Below the pieces are notes generated by a model. That model saw nothing but the letters and a program-made list of their open reading frames with translations. It did no database searches and was not told where the DNA came from. Positions 1-12,002 of a DNA stretch of 64,000 bases are shown here, one piece after another (position 1 is the first letter of the stretch; each line of letters starts with the position of its first letter). The stretch is from Valencia hispanica (Eukaryota > Chordata > Actinopteri > Cyprinodontiformes > Valenciidae), in the NCBI GenBank assembly GCA_963556495.2, contig OY747713.1, forward strand, positions 4,162,821 to 4,226,820, read 5' to 3'. The translations under genes were made by a program, and so were the position numbers.

Positions 1-38
1 ACACAGACAGATGGGTAAACTGTGAGGACTGTAAAAAA

Positions 39-66
39 ATGAGCCGACTGCAGAAGAACACTGAAG
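39..66 (+). CDS. Lectin leader exon 1, unit 1 copy (candidate first exon)
   Basis: ATG followed by eight codons (MSRLQKNTE) and one extra base ends at a good donor (GAAG|GTAAGC). The same exon starts gene C at 23916. It leaves phase 1, which matches every exon 2 of this family in the window. In this unit the next intact exon 2 is gene A's at 7027, almost 7 kb away, with decayed exons between. It is either gene A's distant first exon or an orphan of the decayed gene at 2288-3050. There is no tyrosine motif in the tail. Confidence 0.55.
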
Positions 67-817
67 GTAAGCGCTGGTTACTGTAACGTTTTGGCCAAAT
101 TCATCCGTAAATGATGATATTTAAATATTGGAAGACATGTTTGAGGTATAGACAAAATAGTTTTGCTCAGTATATACAAACCCCAAATAAAAACACCCTG
201 ATAGAAATACTATCAAATAGTTGAAGTGAAAGATGTATCATATTTTCCCAGAGCTACCATAACCAGAAAAATCCAAAGAGAGTTTCCTCTGAGGTTTTGG
301 GAGAAATTGATTTCTGAAAATGATCAGCATATCATGGATTGGCATTATGACGTACATTTACTGAATCTATCTCCAAATCTAAAGACAAAGCATGAAATCT
401 TTATTATGAATATAGTGTATGTTTCTGAAAGTAATAGGTATGTCATAAATGTACATTTCCGGTGGTTAAGAGAGCGCAACACCAGCCGCTTATTTCCAAC
501 AGCATTTGACCCCAGTTTGTGTTCTTGGAGAGCAACATACCCAAACCATACCCACAGTTTCATAAATCGAGGGGACTACATTTTACGACATCACATTTTA
601 TTTTCAGAACTCCACATATCTTTTCCGTCCAATCAGATAATTCCTTAGAAATACTGTACTCAAGAATCAGTACCAGATTTTTTTTACAACTATGTGGACA
701 CTTCAGTCCTGCTTTGACTCAATAAAGACATATAAATAAAAAAAGGCTCAATAGAAAATAAGCTCCATTTTTAAATATACTGTGTTATTACAATAAAAAA
801 AGACATGGTTGGATGAA

Positions 818-1756
818 AGAAAACGCTGCACAACGAGAAGAGGTGACCGGACCCTGAGGAAGATTGTGGAGAAGGACCGATTCCAGACCTTGGGGGACCT
901 GCGGAAGCAGTGGACTGAGTCTGGAGTAGAAACATCCAGAGCCACCGTGCACAGGCGTGTGCAGGAAATGGGCTACAGGTGCCTCATTCCCCAGATCAAG
1001 CCACTTTTGAACCAGAAACAGCGGCAGAAGCGCCTGACCTGGGCTACAGAGAAGCAGCACTGGACTGTTGCTCAGTGGTCCAAAGTACTTTTTTCGGATG
1101 AAAGCAAATTTTGCATGTCATTCGGAAATCAAGGTGCCAGAGTCTGGAGGAAGACTGGGGAGAAGGAAATGCCAAAATGCCTGAAGTCCAGTGTCAAGTC
1201 CCCACAGTCAGTGATGGTCTAGGGTGCCATGTCAGCTGCTGGTGTTGGTCCACAGCGTTTTCTGCCACACTTTTTCCTTCCCACAGACTTCCCACTGAGG
1301 TGCCTTGATACAGCACTGTGGGAACAGCCTATTCATTCAGAAATGTCTTTCTGTGTCTTACCCTCTTGTTTGAGGGTATCAATGATGGCCTTCTGGGCAG
1401 CAGTCAGGTCGGCAGTCTTACCCATGATTGCGGTTTTGAGTAATGAACCAGGCTGGGAGTTTTTAAAAGCCTCAGGAATCTTTAGCAGGTGTTTAGAGTT
1501 AATTAGTTGATTCAGATGATTAGGTTAATAGCTCGTTTAGAGAACCTTTTCATGATATGCTAATTTTGTGAGATATGAATTTTGGGTTTTCATGAGCTGT
1601 ATGCCAAAATCATCAGTTTTAAAACAATAAAAGACCTGAAATATTTCAGTTGGTGTGCAATGAATCTAAAATATATGAAAGTTTAATTTTTATCATTACA
1701 TTATGGAAAATAATGAACTTTATCACAATATGCTAATTTTTTGAGAAGGACCTGTA
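818..1756. mobile_element. Rearranged Tc1-like transposon, unit 1
   Basis: Positions 818-1250 encode, on the plus strand, the middle of a Tc1-like transposase: the helix-turn-helix-side segment (KRCTTRRGDRTLRK) and the start of the DDE domain (WSKVLFSDESKF). A TAG at about 1220 falls where the family has Trp. From about 1250 to 1756 the strand flips: the minus strand reads from the terminal inverted repeat (its end TACAGGTCCTTCTC on the minus strand) through the transposase N-terminus to the same Lys-Arg-Cys codons at which the plus part begins. So the 5' half was moved, inverted, behind the middle, and the C-terminal half and 3' end are missing. It cannot encode a working transposase. Confidence 0.85.
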
Positions 1757-2287
1757 TATTACAGGTGTGGAGAATTGTGAAGTAAACCTCCTGTCCAGAA
1801 TGGGTCTCCTACCAGGAGAATGGAGATTATACCCAGAAGTGGTAGCCCTACTGTAGTCCCAGTTCAGCCTACATTGACCTCTTTCCCTCTGCAGATACAA
1901 CAAGTTGCAAAGGTTGTGTTTGCAAGCTCCCACGTGTCCAGACAGGTTCTAATTTCCAGATCTCATTCAACCAGCTGATTGGGAAGTCAAGACCACTGCC
2001 CACAAGGTCAGGTCTCCTCTATCATATGTGGTCAAATTTGGCACTCAATACCAGCAGCCCTACAATTCTGGGCTTAGTCACTTCACAGAACATCCTTGGA
2101 GATAGACACTGCTATGATAAACAGTGGAGTTCTAAGGCTCTGGCACGTGCTACTGAAAAGATCTAAATGACTGCCATCTCCCATTTCCATGGGGCAGTTG
2201 CAAATGTTTCTTGATCTTTTTAAGAACTAAGATCACTAGGTCAGGGTTTGAATGAAAATGAAATAACGTTTGTCTCGCTTGAGTCAG

Positions 2288-3050
2288 CTGTTTGTTTTGA
2301 TAACAAATCAAATCATTCAAACCCTGAAAGAAGAGAAAGAAGCTCTGGGTAGAAATTATTCGGGTCAGTATTTATATGTCATCAAGGGACTGAAAGTCTC
2401 AGCTTTCAGACTGAACCCTGTGTAATGTGTAATTACTTCCACCTACTAATGAAAGTATTCTCGTAAGTGTAGAATCTGCTATTCAGAATACATATGAGCG
2501 AGTCGCGTGAATGGCTGAACCCATGTTGAGCCTCCATCTTTGAAATACATTCGCCAGCGAGGGACATTCCTGGAAATTCTAGCTCCGCCTTTCGCGCTTT
2601 GGCTACACTCAGTTGCACCGTGACGAATGCCAGAGGGAGATTGTCTACTCGCGATGCGGCAGACGTCTGACTATATAACTAAATGCAATGTAGTTTTCTA
2701 AAGTAACCTCATCACTGGAAGGAACACTGGACGAAGTCGTAGTACTGGAAGCCATGTTAACCTTGGCATGAAACGGCCACCGTAGGAGTTAAAACGGAAT
2801 GGGGGGGTGGGAGGCGGGGCTAGAGCGTAATATTCAGGTGGTTGTTTCACCGCTAGATGGGAGAAGTTCTTACACAATGTAGCTTTAAGTTTGTTTGTAT
2901 TAATGTTTGTGCTCTATTTGGATGACCAAAAGACAAAGGGTTTTCTTCTTGTTGTGAAACATGTTGTGTCTTAATCTGTGTCTCCTTTATCAGGAATTAA
3001 TGCAAACAGAACAATACAGGCAACATGTCCACCACCTCCTGAAGTAAAAA
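2288..3050 (+). pseudogene. Decayed lectin exons 3 and 4, unit 1
   Basis: Two pieces match gene C. Positions 2288-2363 match exon 3 (25984-26061) but are two bases short in the first half and have lost the GTGAGG-type donor. Positions 2994-3050 match exon 4 (CAAACAGAACAAT, then codons for CPPPP), but the donor GTAAGT has become TTAAGT. Exon 2 is absent, replaced by the Tc1-like element, and no CTLD exons follow in place. This is a dead copy of a gene C-like receptor. Its exon 4 shows the short ancestral proline stalk. Confidence 0.8.
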
Positions 3051-6000
3051 TTAAGTTCTGGATATAATTATTGTCTAATTTCTGTTCTCCAATGATGTTA
3101 AAAAAAGACACTCCGTGGGCTTACATGCAGTGGGAAAGAAACGTATTATTGCCTTAGTCTAACTAAATTCAGACTTTTGAAATGCATGTATCTACTAGTG
3201 ATGTTACCTGTGACATCCAAGGTTCAAAGCTTGAATCACAAAAACAAACCACTACATAAGTGAAGCACTGTGTCGGACCTTGATTCGTCTGCTGATGGTC
3301 ACGTGACCAATGACGTTCGTAGCTTCGTTTCACACACCCACCCACCTGACTGCTTCGAATGTTTGTTCAAATCTTTAAAGTGTCCCTTTTTGGGATGTGT
3401 TATTGTTGATGTTTGTGGTGTTGAGATAGAGTATTCACTAAAAAGTAACTGAGTAGCATGTCAGTATTGGAACCTGATGTAAAGAGAGGGCTCTCTGAGA
3501 TGTGGGAATTTTACAATTTAATTTCTCCATATTTGCCAAACAAGGTTGGCAAATTTATATGGTCAAGTGAAATACCGTTATATTAGAATATTGAGCTTCA
3601 TAGCATACATGGACAGGAGCTTTTTAGACTTTTTTTTCATTTGACGGTCCTTGTAATTAAAATAAGTTCTAGTTTTGTGTTATGTCTTTTACTATCTTTG
3701 CAATTAATAGAAATGTTATTTGGTTAAAATACATTTTTGATGAGGTTTTAGGTTTGGCTTTGCAAGTTCGATTTGCAAGAAATAGTGGACTTTGCTATGT
3801 TCTATCCTTTTTTCATGTGAAAGTTTTGGCCCAGGTTGACATGCAAGATATTCGAGTTGAGTTAAACAAAACGGTCAACACAGCTTCAGTTCTGGAATAA
3901 TGATTTATTAGTTTACGTACCTTCTCTGACCAGGACAAAGCATTGAGGACATACAGTTCTGTCGTCTTCAATTGCCCTAGCAAGACTCAACCTCTATCAT
4001 TAGCACTCAGATTCTTATACCTAGTTTATGCGTCATAGTGATGCACGAACTGTCTGACAGTATCCAGATGTTCATTTCCACAACAACTTTTTAACTCAAC
4101 AGTCCTCTGAGGGAACACTTCTTCTTAGCCAAGGCTATAATTCAGCTAGGCCAAGACTCAGATCAGGCTGACCTGAGCCTTTCCTCTGGATAAACACACA
4201 AATTCCTGCACGTAGCATTTTTGATGGGACCACCTCGGACGTGCAGTATTTACCACAACAAAAGAAAGTTGGTTTGTCCTTACATTACTCTGTTTTTATA
4301 AAAGCATGCATAAAGTGAGCTTCATGTACTAGGAAGGGGGTGGGGATACATAATTATATACTTCTGCCTACTAATTTTTACAAACGTAATTCAATGGAAA
4401 TGTGAAAAGTATAATAGTTTGAATATGTACACAATGTGAATACGTGGGAAATAAATGAATTAATAATCACACACTTATCTTATAAAAAGCCATCCTTTAA
4501 AAAACCTGTATTATGTTTTGTAGGTGCAGTATGTTATTTGTGACCAGCAACTGGCTTACAATAGGTACTCCCTAATTCATATCCTAATGCTAGGTGGAAA
4601 ACAGGACAAAGAACAGATAGGGACCCCAGGCGTGATAAGAGCAAAACAGGAGGATCCAGCGAGGAGCAGAGAATGAGGAGCTTGTATACTGAGGAGCTTG
4701 GTTGCTTGCACAAAGAGCGGGTGGCTGATTGAGAAGAGGGTGAAGCTGTGAGGGGAGACCAGGCAAGCTCAGGGAAGGAGACTAATGAACATGAAAGGAA
4801 CTGAGGAGGAAATAAACAATAACCAAGAGGAAACACAGATCTAAGGAAAGATTAAACAAGATCTAGAATGAGCATGAATACTGATAGAAACACAGAAAAA
4901 CCCCAAATAACCCAGGATAATGAAGCGCATTGTTAAACAAAGTATGTTTTTATTTTGCCAGAACAATAATATTTATTTATTTTTTATATAATATTTAAAT
5001 AAGGGTAAATATGTTCACCTGCAAAGAGAGATTTATTTTTAATGCAAAAAGAGACATGGAGTTTTATTTAGTATTTACAGTAAGATGATTAATAAACATT
5101 GACAGAAAACATCAAAGCAGTTGTTGCAGTGAAAGACATTTAATGAAGTCTTATAGCTATCAGTACTAGAAAACTAGTCCTACTTCGTGTTTGATAAAAA
5201 TTACATATTTAGAAATGCAGATTCCACTGCGCATAATTTTAATTTGCAAACTAGAAATTTGCCACAAAATATGAGTTCATCACTTTTGGTTTGGACAGAA
5301 AGGAGGGCAGATCGCTCAGAAACATCTCAATTCCCTCTGAGCAGAATCTGGTAATTTAAAAGTCTCATTCACTTGTGTTTTCAATTCATTTGCTGTGGTC
5401 ACTAACATAAATGGATGCCTTGTGAGTAATTTTCTGTGAAAAAAAAAAAGCTCTCTCACTCCTGTTTCAGGGGGTTAGCGTTTTTGAAAGAGTGGGTGGG
5501 GGAAAACATCAGGGTTACGAGTCTTACTCATTAATATTCATAATATGCAAACATCTCGCATCTGATTGGCTAACAGCAACAAGACTTAGCGTTACAACCG
5601 TTTCTTTCTCAGCTCTTCTTTCTTGGGTAAAACTTCAACCCTGATGTGTTATCTCCATAAATAACACAAGCCTGAACGTGTTCTGCCATGTTTTGGAGTT
5701 GTTAACAGTTAGCTTCTACTTGCAGAGACCCACTCTGCCCACTGCCGACTGCAAAATCAATACAGCATTTCTGTGGGCGGTCGCGAGGCAAGGTGGGCGG
5801 GGCAATGAACACAAATTTTCTCTGTGATGTAGAAGAGACTAGCTTTTTCTGACTCACTCATTTTTGCCGTCTATCTCCTTTCTGTTGTTGATGTAGGCAA
5901 TGGGAGTTGGAGAAAATGCTCACGTGCAGCAAGCATATGCAACTCATTGTGACTGATCTTATTTCAAAAAGAACTAGTATTACACGGTTTCTCAATGAAC

Positions 6001-6430
6001 AAGACCTTTAATAATGTCACAACTGGAACTCCCTGATTTGGATGGCACAGACAGGCTGGAGGAACTCTAAAGTTTGAGGCAGTGAATATCAAATGAGGGA
6101 TAATTAACCTGTGGTTATGATGTGCTCTGCTGAGGTGAACCAACAGGAGAGTAAAACCCCTTAAAGGGGTCTCCTGGACTGTGCCATACCTTAGATGTCA
6201 AAAGGTCCGATGGATAGGCCTTTGTTCAAGGATGCAGTGTCTGTCTGAAGGCATTGTCTCTGCGTTGGTGGGGGGGTCACGATGACTGGTGGCTCACTTC
6301 CATCTCTCTTGAGATTGTCTATTGCTGTCTCTTCCAGTGGGGTTGCCACATTTCCAAAAATTACTTTCCTGGACCTTGGTTCCACAATCTAGTTGCATTG
6401 GTGTAGATTCTCAGTCATCCAGGACATGAT
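3051..6430. other. No intact gene; unclassified repeats and intron-like sequence
   Basis: No coding exon could be supported. About 3190-3450 and 2420-2900 look like old DNA-transposon or promoter-like repeats, but ends were not resolved. Positions 4990-5600 are clearly related to 28900-29400, which follows the orphan exon 1 at 28688, so this stretch was once intron 1 of another lectin copy. The expected exon 1 upstream (about 4780-4990) is not present. Unit 2 carries the same sequence at about 14987-18339. Confidence 0.5.
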
Positions 6431-6683
6431 ATTCTTGAGAGTTTAAATGAAGGCAACTGGTCTTTTCTTGTTCTCTTGAATACGTTTCGTCTCTCATCCA
6501 AGAGGCTTCTAGAAGCTTACGCTAGGTATAGCGATAGCCCCATTAGTGAGCCTTAACCATATTCTTATAAATCTGATGCTCCCAATCCAGTTTTCAAAAC
6601 CGAAGAAGCCTCTTGGATGAAAGATGAAACATATTCAAGACAACAAGAAAAGTCTAGTTGCCTTCATTTAAACTCTCAAGAAC
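6431..6683. repeat. Foldback (inverted-repeat) element, unit 1
   Basis: The left arm (TTCTTGAGAGTTTAAATGAA and onward through TCATCCAAGAGGCTTCT) is repeated in reverse complement at the right (AGAAGCCTCTTGGATGA to TTTAAACTCTCAAGAA). It is a short non-autonomous foldback or MITE-like repeat of about 250 bp with no coding capacity. The copy in unit 2 is at 18340-18609. Confidence 0.8.
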
Positions 6684-7026
6684 ACAATCGGGTTGGCATT
6701 TGAAGACGGTATTTGTGCGATCTACTGGTGTGCTGATTTCAGTTGTTGTGTCTGTGGACTTTAATGTATTGAAAACTTCAAAATCAAAGATTGATTTGCA
6801 ACACAGAGGATTTGTATAACACATTGAAATGCATTGACCCATGTCACCATTGTTGTCTACAGAACAATTTCCGGTTCTTAACCCAAACTGCTTGGTTACC
6901 ATGTTGCATCACTCCATACAACATGGATGCAAAAATCCATACATGAAAGTGTAGTTTTGTTGCGATTATGTCAGGTTATGAGTCCTCTCCAGGTTCTGAA
7001 GTGGATCTCTTCTAAATGCTCCTCAG

Positions 7027-8859
7027 ATGAAGATGCTGCCTCTCAACAAGAAAATCCAATCAGAACCTCCAAACTGTCATCACAGACTACAACGCTGCTG
7101 GTTCTGGTCTGTCTGCTGGTTGTTGAGTCCTTCATTATTTGCAGACTCTGTGAGTTCACATTGGCCTATGCTTTCTCCTAATTTTACTTTCTTAAATGTT
7201 AAAATGATATTTTTGAATGCAATACCAGGTTTAGGGTTGTGTAAAAACTTTTGTCTTTCTTTACTCAGCTTTTGTCGTTTGGATGACCAATCAAACTATC
7301 CACTCCCTGAATGAAGCTCTGAGGACAAATTGCTGCGGTGAGACTGTTTGGGTTTGAAATTATCCACAAGTTTCTGTGTCGGATCACAATAACATGGAGC
7401 TCACTATTTAGTTTTACAATATTAGCAGCATTTATCGGGTTCATTTTCACCGGTGTTCATCTGTTTTCAATAACCAGTGCCACAAAATGTATTTTTATTC
7501 TGTAGGATTTTAACAAAATGAGGCTGAATGAAACTAAAATGTTCAATTTTTCATGTTTCAAAGCAGAAAGCGTAAATGTTCCACCCCCTGCAAAATTTCC
7601 AGCACCACCCCCACCTTCTTCATGTCCACCACCTGCTTCATGTCCTCCACCACCTATAGTCCCATCGCCACCTAAATATCCACCGCCTCCTACATGTACA
7701 CATCCTCCTAAATGTCCGACACCATCTAAATGCCCACCACCTCCTAAATGTTCGACACCCCATCCAGCTCCTAAATGTCCACCACCTCCTACATGTCCAC
7801 CTCCTCCTAAATGTCCGACACCATCTAAATGCCCACCACCTCCTAAATGTTCGACACCCCATCCAGCTCCTAAATGTCCACCACCTCCTACATGTCCACC
7901 TCCTCCTAAATGTCCGACACCATCTAAATGCCCACCATCTCCTCAATGTTCGACACCACCTCCAGCTCCTAAATGTCCACCACCTCCTACATGTCCACCT
8001 CCTCCTAAATGTTTGCCACCACCTAAATGTCCACCACCTCCTACATGTCCACCTCCCCCTAAGTGTCCGCCACCACTTAAATGTACACCACCTCCTACAT
8101 GTCCGCCACCACCTCAAGCTCCTACATGTCCACCACCTCCTTCATGCCCTCAACCTCCTCCACCAATTCCCATTCCAAGAAGGAGTAAGTGACTCAATTG
8201 CAGAAACATCCAGTATGTCTTCCACCTGATTTGCTGACGTACTTTCTTTGTTGCGTTGATAGACGAGCCACGTCTGAGTTGTGGAGCAGACTGGGACCTA
8301 AATGGGGAAAGATGGTATTATTACAATAGCGGATTATTATCATGGGAGAATAGCAGAAGATTCTGCAAAGATCGCGGAGGAGACCTGGTGAAGATAGACA
8401 GCAGAGAGGAGCAGGTTTGAAACACTGCTGGTTTCACAGATTTAATTATGTTCCTTCATCTCAGCATTATTTTCATTAACTTCTCCTATTCAGTTGTACC
8501 TGCAGAGAAAACTCAGAGACATGATGGTGGAGAGGGATGAGAAGTTCTGGATTGGACTGACAAACTCAGGGAGAGACGATAGATGGTCTTGGGTGGACAG
8601 CTCATCACTGCACACAAGGTTTGATTGTTGTAAAAACACCTCCATCTTCAGAATAAAGGTAAACTATTTTATATGAACTTGTCCCTTTTGACCTTTTAGT
8701 TTGAGTTTTTGGAGTTCTGGAGAACCAAATTCCCGGACATGTGTGCAATCTGATGGGACGCGGGATAGAGGACAGGGTGATCATCTGAGGTGTTGGTGTC
8801 AAAGCTCCTATGATGTTTCCTACAAAAGTATCTGTGAAAAAGCAGCAGAAACTGGATAG
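7027..8859 (+). CDS. Lectin gene A: type II C-type lectin-like receptor with expanded proline-cysteine stalk
   Basis: Six exons can be joined in phase: 7027-7149 (cytoplasmic end and transmembrane helix, LLVLVCLLVVESFIICRL), 7269-7337 (short stalk), 7567-8184 (proline-cysteine stalk), 8263-8414, 8494-8618 and 8700-8859 (CTLD, ending TAG). The CTLD shows GGDLVKIDSREEQ, WIGLTN, WSWVD and an EPN triplet near the Ca-site-2 loop, but no WND. With exon 1 at 39-66 the product would be 424 residues. Oddities: the conserved Cys before YYY is Trp (RWYYY; gene B has RCYYY), and two exons use a weak GTTTGA donor. An alternative start lies in the open stretch from 6927, in frame with exon 2. It is probably a plasma-membrane receptor with an extracellular C-terminus. 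Ligand unknown. Confidence 0.85.
7567..8184 (+). repeat. Expanded Cys-Pro repeat exon of gene A
   Basis: The 618-bp exon encodes about 205 residues built from short blocks such as KCPPPP, TCPPPP and KCPTPS, with Cys about every five residues. A higher-order period of 33 residues (99 bp) occurs three times from about 7700. The same exon is 54 bp in gene C and 150 bp in gene D. The phase is kept (phase 1 at both ends). It should form a stiff polyproline rod. The regular cysteines could cross-link chains, which is inference. Confidence 0.9.
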
Positions 8860-8862
8860 ACT

Positions 8863-10320
8863 TAATCTGTTTGTGTGTAAAGTTCTCATCAGTCTAGAAA
8901 ACAGTCTCAGTACAGGTTCAAACAAGGATAATCTTGCCAAGCTTTTGTTTTTGCTCTTTGGTTTTGTATTTAAGATGTGTATCTTGTGTAGCTTCTTTAA
9001 TTTCTGCTACTTTCTATGGGTTTTCACTGTTTGTTTGTCCTGCCATCTACCTATTCCCGATTCAGTCCCCTTTTCCACCGAGCTGATTCCACTACTAGTT
9101 CTATAGCAGAGCCTGACTTGGCACCGCTCTTTGGTTTTTTACCAACAAAGGTTTCAAACCTTAGCTTAACCCAGCACCAACTCCTTGGTGGGCCAGAGCT
9201 GGTGCTTGCTAAGAACTGCCTTCTCCCCGACCACATGGTGATGCAACCAAGGCATAGCATGACGCAAATTTTGTCGGAGCGCTCTGTGTTTTGTAATCAA
9301 ATGTTGATGGTGCACCAAGAACATGTGGTGTAAACATCTTTGCAGATCCCAAAAAAGTGTGGAAACACTATAGCAGCACTTGTAAGTGCATGATAAACTC
9401 GTCCATTAGTGGAAAAATGACTGGTTATTAAAAAAAATCCATTGACTAAGAACCGATCAAGCACTGACTCTGGCACCAGCACAGAACTATTATGGGTTAT
9501 TTTTCAGGTGGAAAAGACCCGTGATCTCTAACCCTAGAACATATTCTTCCTCAGCTCATTTAGTCCTACCTAGATCCTACGGTTAGATCACCTTTTGTAG
9601 TTCTGTTAGCTCATTCAGGTCTTTAATGTTTTTGGTTACTTGTTTTTGAACCATAAATGTTATTTTAGGTTCCCACAATCCAGCCTTCCTCTGTTATTAC
9701 CTCCTCCATTTTTTCATCATATACAAAACATACATGATGGCATGAAGATCTGATGATGGCTCAGTGTTGGATGTCATATCGATGACATCTTTTCAACTCC
9801 TGAGGATCCGGCAGAAAATACGACATCCGCCTCGGAGGGCCAGCCTGACAACAACTCTTCACGTCTTTGGGTTATGAGAGTCTGGGTCATGAGGTCTATC
9901 CAGCCCCCAAAGGTCTGGATTATGATACCAATGTAGTCTGTGAGGATTGGGGCAACACTTATGGTCTGTTTGTGTGTAAAGTTCTCATCAGTCTAGAGAA
10001 CAGTCTCAGTACAGGTTCAAACAAGGATAATCTTGTCAAGCTTTTGTTTTTGCTCTTTGGTTTTTGTATTTAAGATTTGTATCTTGTGTAGCTTCTTTAA
10101 TTTCTGCTACTTTCTATGGGTTTTCACTGTTTGTTTGTCCTGCCATCTACCTATTCCCGATTCAGTCCCCTTTTCCACCGAGCTGATTCCACTACTAGTT
10201 CTATAGCAGAGCCTGACTGGGTCATGAGGTCTATCCAGCCCCCAAAGGTCTGGATTATGATACCACTGCAGTCTATGACGATTGGGGCGATGCTTATGGT
10301 ATCACAAAATAGAAAATTAA
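8863..10320. repeat. Internal duplication 3' of gene A
   Basis: A segment of about 250 bases (8866-9113) occurs again at 9966-10215, and a segment of about 85 bases (9880-9963) recurs at 10217-10300. The second set lacks the intervening MITE body. I read it as a tandem duplication of the 3' flank followed by a deletion within the second copy. The 85-base part contains an open tyrosine-rich reading frame (see findings). The equivalent region in unit 2 is 20789-22247. Confidence 0.75.
9070..9516. mobile_element. hAT-like MITE 3' of gene A
   Basis: The ends CTTTTCCACC (9070-9079) and GGTGGAAAAG (9507-9516) are inverted repeats, and the similarity extends imperfectly inward for about 70 bases (AGTTCTATAGCAGAGCC against its inverted counterpart). 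No transposase is present and no clear target duplication was found. The copy in unit 2 is 20996-21443, and the 5' end alone recurs at about 10172. Confidence 0.65.
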
Positions 10321-11250
10321 ACCCACAGTGCAATCTTTGAGGAAAAACATGACACTCAAGGTTTCTATCAACCAACCCTAGCAGATAGGGTAGTCACTCC
10401 TTGTGCATCCAGTGGCGTCCAAAGTTAGTCCTCCAGGGCTGGTACCCAGCATGTTTTAGTTCTTTCCCTGATTCAAGACACCTGAATCAAATGATGTTTC
10501 ATTAGCAGAACCTCTGCAGAAGTTTGACATACTGGGGAAGTAGTTAGACCTTTTGGAAAAGATGTGTTGGATTAGAGACTGTTCTACAACGGGCAGGACA
10601 CCGGCCCTAAAGGACTTAGTAGTTTGAGATTCTGCAGGAGTTTTTCCTGCTGAAAAATGAACAGAAAAATTAGCTGGATTAGAGCCTAAATAAAAAACAT
10701 GGCTGCTTGCATGTTTGTGTCACTCAAACAGCTGCATTAAGATTGAAAAGTCTTGTGAAAAAGTTTAGTGAATATAAATCAACAGGAAGTGGAAGCTGTG
10801 GTTTGACTGTTTATCATTAACCAAACTGAACTTAACTGCTCATATAAAAAAGTACAAAATAAAAATGTATTTAAATCCATGATTTTAAAGTTTGGACTAG
10901 TTTTAAATGTCTGTACAATTTATAAGACAGTAAAGCAGTAAATAAAAAGCTTGCAATGAAGATCAGAGTTTAAGAAAACTCTAAGAAAAGCAGCCTGTTC
11001 TGTAGCTTTAGGGTCATATGACCCAAACAGAGTGCAGGTCTTCATTGTTGCTCAATAGTTTCACATTATGTGCTTTTATACAAGTTAATTACTGCTTAAA
11101 TACATATACTAAATTCAAGCAGCTTTAAGATTGAATTAGCAACATCAGAGAATATCAGATCTCTGTATTGTCAGAATAGTTTCCTGCATTTTTGGTTCCC
11201 ATGGAGCAGTTTTATAAGCGTCAATATTCACTGCAACTTACTGGCTTGAT

Positions 11251-11394
11251 TTAAAGGGGCTATATGCAACTTTTTCCCCAAAATAAACGTAACAATAGCC
11301 TTTTTATTTGACCATTTATGACTCAAACATCTCCTGATTAGCATGGGGTCAGTCGCGAGTTTAAATTTCAGAAAATTGCATATAGCCCATTTAA
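11251..11394. mobile_element. Short MITE, unit 1
   Basis: TTAAAGGGGCTATATGCAA at the left and TTGCATATAGCCCATTTAA at the right are inverted repeats flanking about 105 bp. It is a small non-autonomous DNA element. The unit 2 copy at 23192-23335 differs by single bases in both ends. Confidence 0.75.
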
Positions 11395-11974
11395 CATCAA
11401 TCAGAACTTTTATTCAGATCACTAAATATTTAATAATTCTCAATAAATTTTACTTCAACTTAACACTATTTGTAATTTTTTTGGCTCATTCCGTACCTTT
11501 ATATTCAAAGGGATAATTTATTGTTGGTTTGAGAAACAAAATGCATTTTTATAAAACAATAACTTTTAAAGCATTTTGAAATTACAAAATGGACGAGAGG
11601 AGGAAAGCACATCATATCATGGGATTTAACAATCTGTATGAATTGAAATAAAAAGCACAATATAGTGAATTTTAAACAACAATCATACGTTCTTTGAAAT
11701 GTATTAAAAACCAAAAAGTTTTTATTTTTGTGTAAAATCTATGGAAATAAAAAGTTGCTTATGCATGCGAAAGTAAAGTAAGATTAAGCATCTCTAGGAA
11801 GTGTCTTATCCACTTAGCGATAAAACATAAATGAGCCAAGAACTTGTTTTCACCAACAGATTTTAAGATAAATGGTTATTGACATGTAAGAGCGTCATGT
11901 GACTGTGGTTATTAAAAAAATAAACGCAGTATTGCAACACAGACAGATGGGTAAACTGTGAGGACTGTAAAAAA

Positions 11975-12002
11975 ATGAGCCGACTGCAGAAGAACACTGA
12001 AG
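11975..12002 (+). CDS. Lectin leader exon 1, unit 2 copy (candidate first exon)
   Basis: This is identical to the exon at 39-66 and has the same GTAAGC donor. It is the best candidate first exon for gene B, whose exon 2 lies at 18953, but that distance and the decayed exons between make the link uncertain. Confidence 0.5.

Larger units (their letters stand above)
1..11936. repeat. Tandem duplication unit 1 (lectin gene A unit)
   Basis: The sequence at position 1 recurs at 11937 and again at 23878, so 1-11936 is one complete repeat unit. It holds a leader exon (39-66), a rearranged Tc1-like element, decayed lectin exons, several MITE-like repeats and gene A. Comparison by eye with unit 2 shows only scattered substitutions and a few small indels (the offset shifts from 11936 to 11926 across the unit). 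I infer a recent tandem duplication by unequal exchange. Whether further units lie to the left cannot be seen. Confidence 0.95.

Noticed and set aside
226..648. 140-codon open frame present in all three unit copies (also 12162 and 24103)
   Set aside because: It lies in intron 1 and has no recognizable motif. The copies are too young for conservation of the frame to be informative.
7638..8117. Long Trp/Arg-rich open frame on the minus strand of the stalk exon
   Set aside because: It is the mirror of the proline-cysteine repeats on the coding strand. Codon structure and splice sites support only the plus strand.
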